Positions 36,268-44,693 of a DNA stretch of 64,000 nucleotides are shown here, piece by piece (the first letter of the stretch is position 1; each line of letters begins with the position of its first letter). Both the position numbers and the translations under genes were made by a program. The DNA is from Bacteroidaceae bacterium (GTDB lineage Bacteria; Bacteroidota; Bacteroidia; Bacteroidales; Bacteroidaceae): NCBI GenBank assembly GCA_017645305.1, contig JAGCPD010000071.1, positions 1 to 64,000 on the forward strand, given 5' to 3'. Under the pieces are notes generated by a model, which saw only the letters and a program-made list of their open reading frames with translations, was not told the origin of the DNA and ran no database searches.

Positions 36268-37206
36268 ATGGGAAAAGTATTAAAGTATTGTCTCTGGTTT
36301 CTACTTGCTATAATTGTTTTCCGTGCGTGTGAGGGATGCGCAGAAACCGCTAATGAAGTTGGTAAAACCGTTCAGAAAATAGAAAAATGGGAGCAAAATA
36401 ACCAAAAACAAGAAAATGAAGAAAAAAAACGAGAAGAAGCCAACGCTCTGATCGATTTTGCTTTCGTTCCTAAATGGATTGATTTAGGGCTTCCAAGCGG
36501 TACACTTTGGGCTGAATGGAACTTGGGCGCGACAAAACCAGAAGGATACGGAGAATATTTTGCTTGGGGCGAAACATCTGGCACAAGCGGTGGAAAAGTT
36601 AGATATGCATGGAATACCTATAAATGGTGTAACGGAGCGAGTGACTTGCTTACAAAATACTGTAGTTCAGACCACAAGCACATTCTAGAATCTGAGGATG
36701 ATGCAGCAACCGTAAACTGGGGCGGTAGATGGCAAATACCATCAAAGAATCAGTTTGATGAGCTACGTGCTAATTGCACATGGGAGTATGTAACAAGAGA
36801 TGGTGTTAATGGGTATTTTGTTACAAGCATGAACAATTCCAATCAGATATTTTTCCCACTATCGGGTTATTGTGATGAAAATGGTTCTATATGGTTTAGA
36901 AACAGCACCGGGTATTATTGGTCTCGAGAACTTGATGCAAGTTTTTGGACGGGGACGAATAAACCAAATTGCATGATACTTGAAAAAGATGAAACAAAAA
37001 TGAGCAGTTCTCGTGTAGAACGTTGTGAAGGAATAAGTATCAGACCTGTTAGGGTCCATAAAGCAGAAAGATCAAGAGAGAATGCTGATAGTTCTGATTA
37101 TTCTCAAGGGGAAGTAAAACGTGAAAAAAGTGAAAAAGAAAAACTCGAGGAATCTTTAGATGCTTTGGAAAATATGCTCTTGCTTGAGTCGGTTTCGAAT
37201 TACTGA
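36268..37206 (+). CDS. FISUMP-domain membrane-anchored protein
   Basis: 312 residues. An N-terminal hydrophobic segment (about 5-20) runs into a Cys (VFRACEGC) that may be a lipobox. A short coiled-coil stretch follows (KIEKWEQNNQKQENEEKKRE), then one FISUMP domain (IDLGLPSGTLWAEWNLGATK, EYFAWGETSG, NWGGRWQIPSKNQFDELRAN, IFFPLSGYCDENGSIWFRNS, YYWSRELDASFW, SIRPVRV). A charged tail ends it. The function of FISUMP domains is unknown. The AT-rich composition differs from the multi-FISUMP gene at 10297, suggesting separate acquisition. Confidence 0.75.
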   Translation: MGKVLKYCLWFLLAIIVFRACEGCAETANEVGKTVQKIEKWEQNNQKQENEEKKREEANALIDFAFVPKWIDLGLPSGTLWAEWNLGATKPEGYGEYFAWGETSGTSGGKVRYAWNTYKWCNGASDLLTKYCSSDHKHILESEDDAATVNWGGRWQIPSKNQFDELRANCTWEYVTRDGVNGYFVTSMNNSNQIFFPLSGYCDENGSIWFRNSTGYYWSRELDASFWTGTNKPNCMILEKDETKMSSSRVERCEGISIRPVRVHKAERSRENADSSDYSQGEVKREKSEKEKLEESLDALENMLLLESVSNY

Positions 37207-37265
37207 TGTCATTGTTGTCCAATTAGCCCCCATAGATTAATTCGAACAAACAGGAAAAGACTTAT

Positions 37266-38396
37266 ATGAAGAACAATAACTTTATTGGACTATTTGCGAC
37301 TTTGTGTTGTATGGCTTGTGCATATGGTGGTAACACCTCAAACACAGACAACGAGAATCTGGATAAGCCTTTGACTGATGAGGAAAAACAAGCCTTTATA
37401 AATAAACAATTTGAAGAGGGAGCGTTTTTAGCAGAAGTTACAGACTATTCAGCTTTTGAGTTGATAGGCAATGTCAAATTAATCACAAATACGACCAAAA
37501 CAACAGAAGGAGATTTCTGTTATGTACCATACCCCTCTACATCTATTGAGTTTGGATACGACGGAAGGGTTTGTGATACCAAATACGAGAACAAGTTTTG
37601 CAATCACTTTATTGATAGAAACATCAATGGGTCTATTAAAACAATCCAAATTGGAAGCGGTTATTCTGAATTTTCAGATATTGACCCAGAAATTTACTGT
37701 TTTTCCTTCGATTCTATTAACCGAATAACAAAAGTTGAGGTAAATGACGATTGGGCATTTGGAAAAGAGACAAATGATTATTACTATAACGAAGACCATG
37801 TTCTGTATTCAATATTTCGAAGAGAACAAGTCTATGAGGGCGGATATACGGAGAAATTTGATAAATTCAGAATTTCTGATGTGAGGGAAGACAATCATCA
37901 TAATTGGGTGGAACGTACGATGATTAGTAATCTCGGTCGAGAGATAAAAGAAAGTCGAAAGATAATTTATCATGATGCTCCTACTTTAATCCCAATCGCT
38001 AACGTGGATGATATTTATTGTTACTGTCCACAAGATCATAACAATAATTCTTTTACTATAAAGAAATACAATCCAGAATGGAACGCTTGGAATGACATTA
38101 CAGAAGAAATCAACAAAAAAAGCAACTATGGATATATAGGGGTTGGCGATTATAAAGTTGTGGGTTCACGATTATATGTTATGATGGTAACAGGTGCTTG
38201 TGGCGCACCCGGGAATGATTACAATGTATGCTATTTGGATATAAAAGCTAATACATGGCATTTTGTTATTGCATGTAACGGAGATAGTGAATTTGTAGAT
38301 AATAAGATAAAAGCCCATGTCTTTTGGCTAACCAAAGAAGGTGAGTGTACTGCAGAAAACGAATATGGTGATTCCATTGCTTGGATAAAAATGTAA
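37266..38396 (+). CDS. Hypothetical exported lipoprotein
   Basis: 376 residues with an N-terminal signal ending in a possible lipobox (LCCMACAYGG). The body is beta-rich and resembles repeated YD-like strands (SIEFGYDGRVCDTKYENKF, CFSFDSINRITKVEVNDDW, EDNHHNWVERTMISNLGREI). The C-terminal part (GDYKVVGSRLYVMMVTGACG) reads like a separate small beta domain. No enzyme motif was found. It forms a run of three similar AT-rich cell-envelope genes with its neighbours. Function unknown. Confidence 0.6.
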   Translation: MKNNNFIGLFATLCCMACAYGGNTSNTDNENLDKPLTDEEKQAFINKQFEEGAFLAEVTDYSAFELIGNVKLITNTTKTTEGDFCYVPYPSTSIEFGYDGRVCDTKYENKFCNHFIDRNINGSIKTIQIGSGYSEFSDIDPEIYCFSFDSINRITKVEVNDDWAFGKETNDYYYNEDHVLYSIFRREQVYEGGYTEKFDKFRISDVREDNHHNWVERTMISNLGREIKESRKIIYHDAPTLIPIANVDDIYCYCPQDHNNNSFTIKKYNPEWNAWNDITEEINKKSNYGYIGVGDYKVVGSRLYVMMVTGACGAPGNDYNVCYLDIKANTWHFVIACNGDSEFVDNKIKAHVFWLTKEGECTAENEYGDSIAWIKM

Positions 38397-38443
38397 ACGA
38401 GAAGGCTGGATATTTGTATAAAAAGGGATTTATTAATATTGTT

Positions 38444-39709
38444 ATGAAAAAGATTTTGTTTTTATTATTGTTTTTCTCTGCTACCGTACAAGCTAAGGAG
38501 ATTACGAAAAATTATAAAACATGGAGTATTACATGTGTGGTGGACCACGGACGAATTTTGCCCAACTCACACATTATGGTAAGGTATTTAAGTGAAGTAA
38601 CAGGTTCAGTCACAATGGAATACGACGGGATTTATACTGATGATGCATGTGTCGAAATAACTCTTCCTCAATCACATAAGATTAAATGTCTAATTCAGAA
38701 TGAAGAAGGAAGACTTAACCCTATGAACAAGGAAATGCCTCAGATTTCCGTTTTAAGTATTACACTTGCAGATGAGGTTTATTTGGGTGGAAAAAAATTC
38801 ACGACTTCTGAGGATGCTAATTCATATATTCTTACATCCGGAGATGGAATAAGATTTCCTTCGTGTTCTGTTGTTTATCCGCCAACAATTATTGGTGAGC
38901 CTTTGTCATTATCTATTAAAATCAGAAAAGACTCATTGCTTAGTATGTATCATATAGAGTCAAAAGAACTTGTATTCAAGAATAAGCTTCAGGCAATTCT
39001 TATGTATGAGAATGGACATGCTGAAGGTTTAATTTCTGTAAAAAAGCAGATGTTAGATATTGAGAAAGCAACAATAGACTTGAATACAGGTGAAAAAATC
39101 TCGGTTGATTTTTCTTGTATATCTGAGGATAACAAATATGCAATTACAGCAGATGGTATAAAGCTACCCCCATTTTGGTATGAGAATTTCCAAAACAGAC
39201 CTCGGCCATATAATGATGAGACGTTGACCCACTATTATCACCGTGTATATACGGCAGATTCATTGTATAAAAATGAATTAGGAAAAAGTGGAACAGAGGA
39301 AAAACTTGAAGAATTAAAAAAGAAAAATACCACGAAGAGTGAAGCTGATTTAATTGCGCAAGTAGAAGCTCTTGGCGAGACTCCATACCAAAAGGCAATA
39401 AAAAACATACAGACTAAGTACATGAAAAGATTTGAAAGAGAGTGCTGGGTATCCAGTGAGGTTATTTTGGGTAGCGCTTTGGTAAGTGGAATTGCTGGTC
39501 TTTCAATAACAAACATGGCTAAATTTACTGTTGAAATGGCCACTTGCCTTATGGAGGCTGTGATGAAAAGACCTGCAACAGCAAAATCTATAATGGCAGA
39601 CATGGAGAAGGAAATGGAAGAGACTGGAATGTTGAAATTGCGCAAGCCTATAGAGAAAGAACTTGAGGATTTACAGCTAAAGCAAGTGAAAGAAAAATTG
39701 AATCACTAG
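38444..39709 (+). CDS. Hypothetical exported protein
   Basis: 421 residues from the ATG at 38444, chosen because it begins a clear signal peptide (KKILFLLLFFSATVQAKE); an upstream in-frame start would bury it. Beta-rich strands occupy the first ~250 residues, followed by a charged helical region (NELGKSGTEEKLEELKKKNT) and a C-terminal helical segment with a hydrophobic patch (GSALVSGIAGLSITNMAKFT). No family is recognised. The next sequence is a decayed transposase on the other strand, so this is the end of the AT-rich gene group. Confidence 0.55.
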   Translation: MKKILFLLLFFSATVQAKEITKNYKTWSITCVVDHGRILPNSHIMVRYLSEVTGSVTMEYDGIYTDDACVEITLPQSHKIKCLIQNEEGRLNPMNKEMPQISVLSITLADEVYLGGKKFTTSEDANSYILTSGDGIRFPSCSVVYPPTIIGEPLSLSIKIRKDSLLSMYHIESKELVFKNKLQAILMYENGHAEGLISVKKQMLDIEKATIDLNTGEKISVDFSCISEDNKYAITADGIKLPPFWYENFQNRPRPYNDETLTHYYHRVYTADSLYKNELGKSGTEEKLEELKKKNTTKSEADLIAQVEALGETPYQKAIKNIQTKYMKRFERECWVSSEVILGSALVSGIAGLSITNMAKFTVEMATCLMEAVMKRPATAKSIMADMEKEMEETGMLKLRKPIEKELEDLQLKQVKEKLNH

Positions 39710-39729
39710 TGTCCATTAAATGGACGAGA

Positions 39730-40062
39730 TTAAAAATCAAACAAATTAGGTTCACTTGAACCGCTTCGATCTTTGTCATATTTGAATATAGATTTGTTGA
39801 AGAAATCTCTCAGATGCATTGTGTCAGTGAGTGACATGCCTCAGGATTCGCAACACCTCATAAGTGCTTCTATCCAGTTGCATATCATGCTGCACAATGG
39901 CAACGAGACAGTAGGCACAGATGGCAGCACTGATCTGTATTCAGACAGCATTCTCAGTTGTACCCCAGAAGTTCTTGATGTTGAGGTGCTGCTTGAGCTA
40001 CTTGAAGAACAGCTCTATCTGCCAACGGTTCTTGTAAAGAAATGCTATCAATTAAGCGAAAT
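39730..40062 (-). pseudogene. Decayed IS4-family transposase, C-terminal fragment
   Basis: The minus-strand translation shows the IS4-type C-terminus LYKNRWQIELFFK, then a stop, LKQHLNIKNFWGTTENAV, a stop, then IQISAAICAYCLVAIVQHDM. A frameshift follows, then SLTDTMHLRDFFNKSI up to EPNLFDF and a natural stop at 39730. At least two nonsense codons and one frameshift make it nonfunctional. YKNRWQIELFFKW is the conserved block carrying the catalytic Glu of these DDE transposases. It marks a past insertion at the right border of the AT-rich group. Confidence 0.85.
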
Positions 40063-40442
40063 AGTAATTGTATTGATACATATGTATATTATTTTGGCTT
40101 CAAAGACACAAAGTCAAGCCCGTTGCCTCAAATTTTTCTATAACTAACTATATTTCAATCATTTCAAAGAACGCTTAGCGATTTCTAGTGGAAAGCAATG
40201 AATCATAATCTTACATATCTTACTGCAAAAACATCCGCAATATTCGACCGTTTTTGCAGTGCAAAAAAAATGTTTTTTTCTGAACTGAGCAAACAAATAA
40301 TCATCACTACAGAAAGGTATTAACATCATCCGCATGAGTGACGGCACAAGCAAAAAGGTCTTGGTTAAATAATCCACGGACATTACCCAAATGTTCCTGC
40401 TGAGGCACTCTGATTCATCCGTCGGGGTGCCTCACTGTTTTT
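40063..40442 (+). other. Non-coding stretch with one terminator-like hairpin
   Basis: No credible gene was found. TGAGGCAC (40401-40408) pairs with GTGCCTCA (40427-40434) and is followed by a T run, a plus-strand terminator-like structure with no intact gene before it. It may have served the lost element. Confidence 0.5.
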
Positions 40443-40450
40443 GGGGCTTA

Positions 40451-40497
40451 CTTTTTCAAAAACAAGTCCGCAATGCCTGTTTATCGGCACTGCGGAC
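40451..40497 (-). terminator. Terminator of the partner-switching operon
   Basis: GTCCGCA (40466-40472) pairs with TGCGGAC (40491-40497), with an inner GCC/GGC. On the minus strand it is followed by ttgtttttgaaaaag. It lies about 60 bases after the phosphatase stop. Confidence 0.8.
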
Positions 40498-40557
40498 ACA
40501 TAATTTATCGCTTTTCAACTTTTAGCGGACAGCAATAATAAGATATGAATAAGAAAC

Positions 40558-42411
40558 CTAATCCTGAGAGTCCAAGGTATCTGTTTCCGTTCCCGGCTCT
40601 GCCAGGTATTGGATGGCAAGCATTGTCAGGTCATCACTCTGCTCGGCATTGCCGACGAATCGGTGCAGGGCTTCTGTCTGAGCGTTGATAATGGCTTGGG
40701 GAGTGTATGTACAGCCGTCAGTTGACCGATGAGAAGAAACGTTGGTGGTCAGTAACTGCCGTGCCGTCCTGATCATGCGTAGCTTGCCAAACTGCGCACG
40801 GACGCTGTTCTCTGCTTCTGTCAGTCCGTCGGTATAGAGGAAGATTGTTGTTTGGGGATAGATGAGGGCTTCCTGACCTTCGTAGTTCCACCCAGGCATC
40901 AGTCCCACAGGAATATTGTCCGTTGTGGGCAACAGGCCAACGCCTTTACCTATGAGCAGGGGGTCTTCGTGTCCGGCATTGCAGTAGTGCAGCAGTCCCG
41001 TCTTCAGGTCGAGCACACCGACAAAGAGCGTGACGAACATATCCGAGTCGTTCATGTCTGCCATCGCCTCGTTCATTGCCGTTACAATATCCTGCGGCAT
41101 ATCCTCGCGAGCGGAGACGGTACGGAAAAGGCTGCGCGTGACTGCCATTACCAGCGAAGCAGGTACGCCCTTGCCCGATACATCGCCTATGCAGAAGAAA
41201 AGCTTCTCGTCGCGAATATGGAAATCGTAAAGGTCGCCCCCCACCTCCTTGGCAGGAACCAGCGATGCAAAGATATCCACATCCTTGCGCTCCGGATAAG
41301 GCGGGAAGGTCTTGGGCAACATACTCTCCTGTATGTTACGTGCAATGCGCAGTTCACTGCCTATGCGCTCTTTCTCGGCGGTGGCTTTCCGCAACGTGCT
41401 GGCACTCCTTGCTGCGCGGTATATAATATAACCCAACAGCAGCAAACCTGCAAGCATGAGCAATGACAGGTACAGACTGACTTGCCACAGATCTGCATAA
41501 ACCTCGCGCTTGCTGCATACAACAGACATCGACCAGCCCGTCTCACCGTCAACAGGGGCATAGAACACGCTGATCCTGTCGCCGTTGTTGTCTGTTATGT
41601 CCTGATGCCCGCTCTTCCCGCTCATCTGCTGCTGGTTGATGTAGCGGGTGGTTGTATCGGAAGATGAGGCTGTGACTTCCTGAATGGTACGACGCATGAT
41701 GAGGCTTTCGTCGGGACCTGCCATTACCATTCCTGTGCGCGAGATGACTACATTGTAACTGGAGGGATAGATGTGGGTGGCGTTGATGACATGGGACAGC
41801 CACTCGAGCGAGACATCGGCACCCAAAAGAGCAACCATCTCTCCGTTGCTATCATGCACGGGTATGGTATAGGTACAAAGCATCATCTTGGCACCTGCCT
41901 CATCGAAATACGGTTCACTCCACCTGCCCTTTCCTGCGGCAATGCCTTCTTTATAGAAATCTGCTTCCAAGTAGTTGTGGGATGCGCTGCCTATCTGTTC
42001 AGCCTCGATAGTACCGTCGGAACGCTGCGCCACGTACGGTTCGAACCAATGCCCCTTCTGCGGATAATAGCCGGCACGGAACATCAGACCGGCACCTACA
42101 ATGGTGGGGTTCTGCTCCACCATCCGACGAAGTACGGAATAAAGTGAATCGGGCTGCTCAAGATTGCGTTCTGCCGCCCATAGGGTATTGCCGATAGCAG
42201 TCTCTACTGCCACCATCACCTTCTGAATCTCCAGATTCTTAATACGCAGCTCTGTCTCAGCCCTGTGCTCCACGTCTTCACGTATGCCTTTGCGGGCAAA
42301 CAGATACTCTACGATGAAGATAATCTCTAACAGTACCGCTACGGTTACGATGATGGTAACGCCGGATTTGGAGCGCAACGCTTCGGGCAACAACTTCTTG
42401 AGAAAATTCAT
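40558..42411 (-). CDS. SpoIIE/RsbU-like PP2C phosphatase with periplasmic Cache-type sensor
   Basis: 617 residues from the ATG at 42411, which opens before the first membrane helix (TIIVTVAVLLEIIFIVEYLF). An upstream in-frame start would overlap the preceding gene. A periplasmic Cache-like sensor follows (FRAGYYPQKGHWFEPYV, EPYFDEAGAKMMLCTYTIPV, LLGADVSLEWLSHVI), then a second helix (LYLSLLMLAGLLLLGYIIYR), a short HAMP-like linker, and the SpoIIE phosphatase domain (ERIGSELRIARNIQESMLP, AKEVGGDLYDF, CIGDVSGKGVPASLVMA, LYTDGLTEAENS). Such phosphatases dephosphorylate STAS proteins in partner switching. It is the last gene of the operon with the STAS and HATPase genes. Confidence 0.88.
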   Translation of the reverse strand: MNFLKKLLPEALRSKSGVTIIVTVAVLLEIIFIVEYLFARKGIREDVEHRAETELRIKNLEIQKVMVAVETAIGNTLWAAERNLEQPDSLYSVLRRMVEQNPTIVGAGLMFRAGYYPQKGHWFEPYVAQRSDGTIEAEQIGSASHNYLEADFYKEGIAAGKGRWSEPYFDEAGAKMMLCTYTIPVHDSNGEMVALLGADVSLEWLSHVINATHIYPSSYNVVISRTGMVMAGPDESLIMRRTIQEVTASSSDTTTRYINQQQMSGKSGHQDITDNNGDRISVFYAPVDGETGWSMSVVCSKREVYADLWQVSLYLSLLMLAGLLLLGYIIYRAARSASTLRKATAEKERIGSELRIARNIQESMLPKTFPPYPERKDVDIFASLVPAKEVGGDLYDFHIRDEKLFFCIGDVSGKGVPASLVMAVTRSLFRTVSAREDMPQDIVTAMNEAMADMNDSDMFVTLFVGVLDLKTGLLHYCNAGHEDPLLIGKGVGLLPTTDNIPVGLMPGWNYEGQEALIYPQTTIFLYTDGLTEAENSVRAQFGKLRMIRTARQLLTTNVSSHRSTDGCTYTPQAIINAQTEALHRFVGNAEQSDDLTMLAIQYLAEPGTETDTLDSQD

Positions 42412-42421
42412 AATCGATAAT

Positions 42422-43645
42422 TCACAGTTTCCAATGGTCAAAGGTCTTGCAGACATCCATGATATAGTCATAGTGCTTGGCTACGCGCTCATCGAACACT
42501 GCCTTGCATTCCTGCACAAGTGCCTCGGGGAAGGAGTCGGAGAGCGAGAGCCAACTGAAGTTCCTGATACAAGAAACAACCTGAATCTGTGCCTTACGCT
42601 CTGCAACTGTCTCGGCTGGCAACCCTTCCATGTAATAATCTATTGTCCTGTTCCACATTTGCTGTCCCATCTCACGCGGCATACCTATTGTCTTTTCGTA
42701 GTCGCCGACGAAACTTATCATTGCCGAATAGGCATGACCCAAATCAAGCAACGGATGTCCGTAGCTTACCTCGCCCATATCAATGAGCATCAGCTCGTCG
42801 TCCTGTACCATCACGTTCTTTGTCTGCAGGTCAAGATGAAGCAGACGATTCCCAGGCGGGATGCTGTCAACAATGCTGAGTAACATATTGATGCTCTCCT
42901 CGGGAAAGTAGCGGCGAATGTGCTCAACCTGCTGCCGTTCGCGTTCTATGGCCGATGGTACATTCCCCCCTGCGGGAACCTCTATCTGGTGCAACCCAAG
43001 AAAGAGGTCGGCATACTTCCTTGCACAGGTATCAAGCTGATTGGGGTGCTGCTTTACGTATGTGCTCAGTGTCTTGGCTTTCAACAGTTCATAGACCAGA
43101 CCGTAACACTCTGCCGGGCTTTCCGATGAGGGAGCTACCTTTACAATATCGAATGAAATGGCCGTTGGCATTCCCAGTACGAAGGCTTCCTTGGAGAGGG
43201 TTATCTCGCGGCGTACCTCGTCCATCGTGGTGCCCTCGCGGAACACCTTGATAATTGTATCACCGTCCAGCCTATAGACCTTCCCTACCCCGCCAATACC
43301 GATAAGCCGGCAGCCTTCCACGCTTAGACAGCGCATTGCACGCTCTACAGTCATGATTTTTGTAAACCCCGTTGTCTGAAGTACCTCATAGACCTGCGGC
43401 TGGACATCAATCACACGGAAGCCTTTGTAGCGCTTAGCCAGAGAGAGAAGGATTCGTAGGCCTGAGCTTGATATATACTCCAGACGTGAGGCATCGCAAA
43501 CCAGAGAGTCAATAGGCTGTTGGGAACTGATAATAGAGAGTTGAGAATTTATCTGGGCATTGGCCTCTGCCGACGTGGCCGTGTCTAAACGTCCATCAAA
43601 TGTGATGGTTACCTGGTTGCCGTTGGGTTGGATGGTCGTTATCAT
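42422..43645 (-). CDS. STAS domain fused to an APH/choline-kinase-like domain
   Basis: 407 residues. Residues 1-105 are a STAS anti-anti-sigma domain with the phosphoacceptor-type motif LEYISSSGLRILLSLA. Residues ~120-400 are a phosphotransferase-like domain of the TIGR02172 kind: Gly loop (GIGGVGKVYRL), Lys strand (TIIKVFRE), hinge (GLVYELLKAKTL), catalytic loop HLDLQTKNVM and metal motif LIDMGE. Both kinase-like loops look intact. The fusion could tie a STAS switch to small-molecule or protein phosphorylation. It lies between the HATPase gene (16 bases) and the phosphatase (10 bases). Its output is unknown because no sigma factor is nearby. Confidence 0.85.
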   Translation of the reverse strand: MITTIQPNGNQVTITFDGRLDTATSAEANAQINSQLSIISSQQPIDSLVCDASRLEYISSSGLRILLSLAKRYKGFRVIDVQPQVYEVLQTTGFTKIMTVERAMRCLSVEGCRLIGIGGVGKVYRLDGDTIIKVFREGTTMDEVRREITLSKEAFVLGMPTAISFDIVKVAPSSESPAECYGLVYELLKAKTLSTYVKQHPNQLDTCARKYADLFLGLHQIEVPAGGNVPSAIERERQQVEHIRRYFPEESINMLLSIVDSIPPGNRLLHLDLQTKNVMVQDDELMLIDMGEVSYGHPLLDLGHAYSAMISFVGDYEKTIGMPREMGQQMWNRTIDYYMEGLPAETVAERKAQIQVVSCIRNFSWLSLSDSFPEALVQECKAVFDERVAKHYDYIMDVCKTFDHWKL

Positions 43646-43661
43646 AATTCAAAATTCTTAA

Positions 43662-44096
43662 TTAAGACTTCTCCAGATTCTTTGCAAGAAAGAGAATGTT
43701 ACAATCGTTCATACGTTTATAGCTCATAGCATCCATATACTGGCGCATGAGGAAGATACCCAGCCCCCCTATGGGGCGTTGTTGAGCCGAGAGCGTAATG
43801 TCCGGCCCTTCTGCCGCAGTGGGGTCAAAGGGTTTGCCGTCATCGCTTATCTGGAAGGTCAACTTGCCGTCGCAGACACTGGCCGTTACACGTATCTCAC
43901 CCTTTGTGCCTTCGGGATATGCGTATCTCATTACGTTGACAACTGCCTCCTCAACTGCCAGACCAACGTTTACGGCTGTTGCTTCTTCCATGTGTACAGC
44001 CGCACATGTACCCCTGACGAAGGCATCCAACTGAGCTACTTCGTGAACATCGTTCTTAAATACGATGGCGTTTGACTGGAATCCCGTCTTTACCAT
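43662..44096 (-). CDS. RsbW/SpoIIAB-like anti-sigma serine kinase
   Basis: 144 residues of the HATPase_c_2 family. It has an N box (VNVGLAVEEAVVNVMRYAYP), G1 box (ISDDGKPFDP) and G2 box (GGLGIFLMRQYMD). In partner-switching systems this kinase phosphorylates the STAS protein and holds a target, often a sigma factor. It is first in the leftward operon, just after a good promoter. The downstream STAS-APH and SpoIIE genes complete the three classical roles. Confidence 0.87.
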   Translation of the reverse strand: MVKTGFQSNAIVFKNDVHEVAQLDAFVRGTCAAVHMEEATAVNVGLAVEEAVVNVMRYAYPEGTKGEIRVTASVCDGKLTFQISDDGKPFDPTAAEGPDITLSAQQRPIGGLGIFLMRQYMDAMSYKRMNDCNILFLAKNLEKS

Positions 44097-44142
44097 AACA
44101 ACAGAGACCTTCTTTTTGCAGTTCTACCGGTTATCTACAATG

Positions 44143-44150
44143 CAAAGATA
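44143..44150 (-). promoter_or_regulatory. -7 box of the partner-switching operon
   Basis: TATCTTTG on the minus strand, about 47 bases before the HATPase start, within a T-rich region with a TTTC-like -33 box. Confidence 0.6.
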
Positions 44151-44340
44151 CGATAAAAAAAGAAAACGAAAACTTTTTTATACATTATATATTATAAGAG
44201 TCCTGGTTTTCTCCCATGAACGTAGCAAATTAACTTCCATTTTTAATTCCAATTCTACCTCCGAAAGTTGAAATATTATTTTTTATTGTCGAACTTGAGT
44301 ATTTTTCGCTTTTCATTTCCCACTTTTCTCTTTTTTTTTG

Positions 44341-44348
44341 TAATTTTG
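44341..44348 (+). promoter_or_regulatory. -7 box of the B12 locus
   Basis: TAATTTTG just before the cobalamin riboswitch matches TAnnTTTG. The -33 region is T-rich without a clean TTTG. Confidence 0.55.
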
Positions 44349-44355
44349 CATCGCA

Positions 44356-44535
44356 AATGGTGATACCTGCGCCACTCCGCATCAAGTGGAGAAAGCAGCG
44401 TAGAGAGGGAATCCGGTGCAAGACCGGAACAGTGCCCGCTACTGTAATTGCCTTTTTCGCAGCGCATAAAAAGTCACTGGGAAAGCCTGGGAAGACGCGC
44501 TGACGGGCAAAAGTCAGGAAACCTGCCATTTCGCG
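44356..44535 (+). ncRNA. Cobalamin riboswitch
   Basis: Canonical conserved blocks are present: the opening ggtgatacctgc, ggaatccggtgcaagaccgg, then aacagtgcccgctactgtaa, then the closing gtcaggaaacctgcc with flanks. The aptamer binds adenosylcobalamin or a related corrinoid and represses uptake genes. The next gene is btuB at 44691, leaving about 155 bases that include heptamers. Control of btuB, and probably of btuG and the DUF4465 gene, is expected. Confidence 0.95.
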
Positions 44536-44657
44536 AATAAAAACAAACCATCCTCGGGACTAAGGATGAGAAGAAACGGAATAATGTACAATTTAGCAAT
44601 GTACAAGGTACAACTTATGTACAATTCTTGTTCATGTGCAATTTCCTTCGGGGAGTT

Positions 44658-44693
44658 GTAAATGGTAAATTGTAAATAGTAAAATCGTAAATG
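44658..44693 (+). repeat. Heptamer array overlapping the btuB start codon
   Basis: Units gtaaatg, gtaaatt, gtaaata, an 8-base gtaaaatc, then gtaaatg. The ATG of the last unit is the btuB start. Confidence 0.8.

Noticed and set aside
40399..40557. Hairpins near 40.4-40.5 kb as IS terminal repeats
   Set aside because: The two hairpins differ in sequence and each behaves as a terminator for a flanking transcript; no matching inverted repeat was seen at the other side of the transposase relic.
42412..42471. Extended N-terminus of the SpoIIE phosphatase starting at 42471
   Set aside because: It would overlap the upstream STAS-APH gene and its residues come from heptamer-like DNA; the ATG at 42411 directly precedes the membrane helix.
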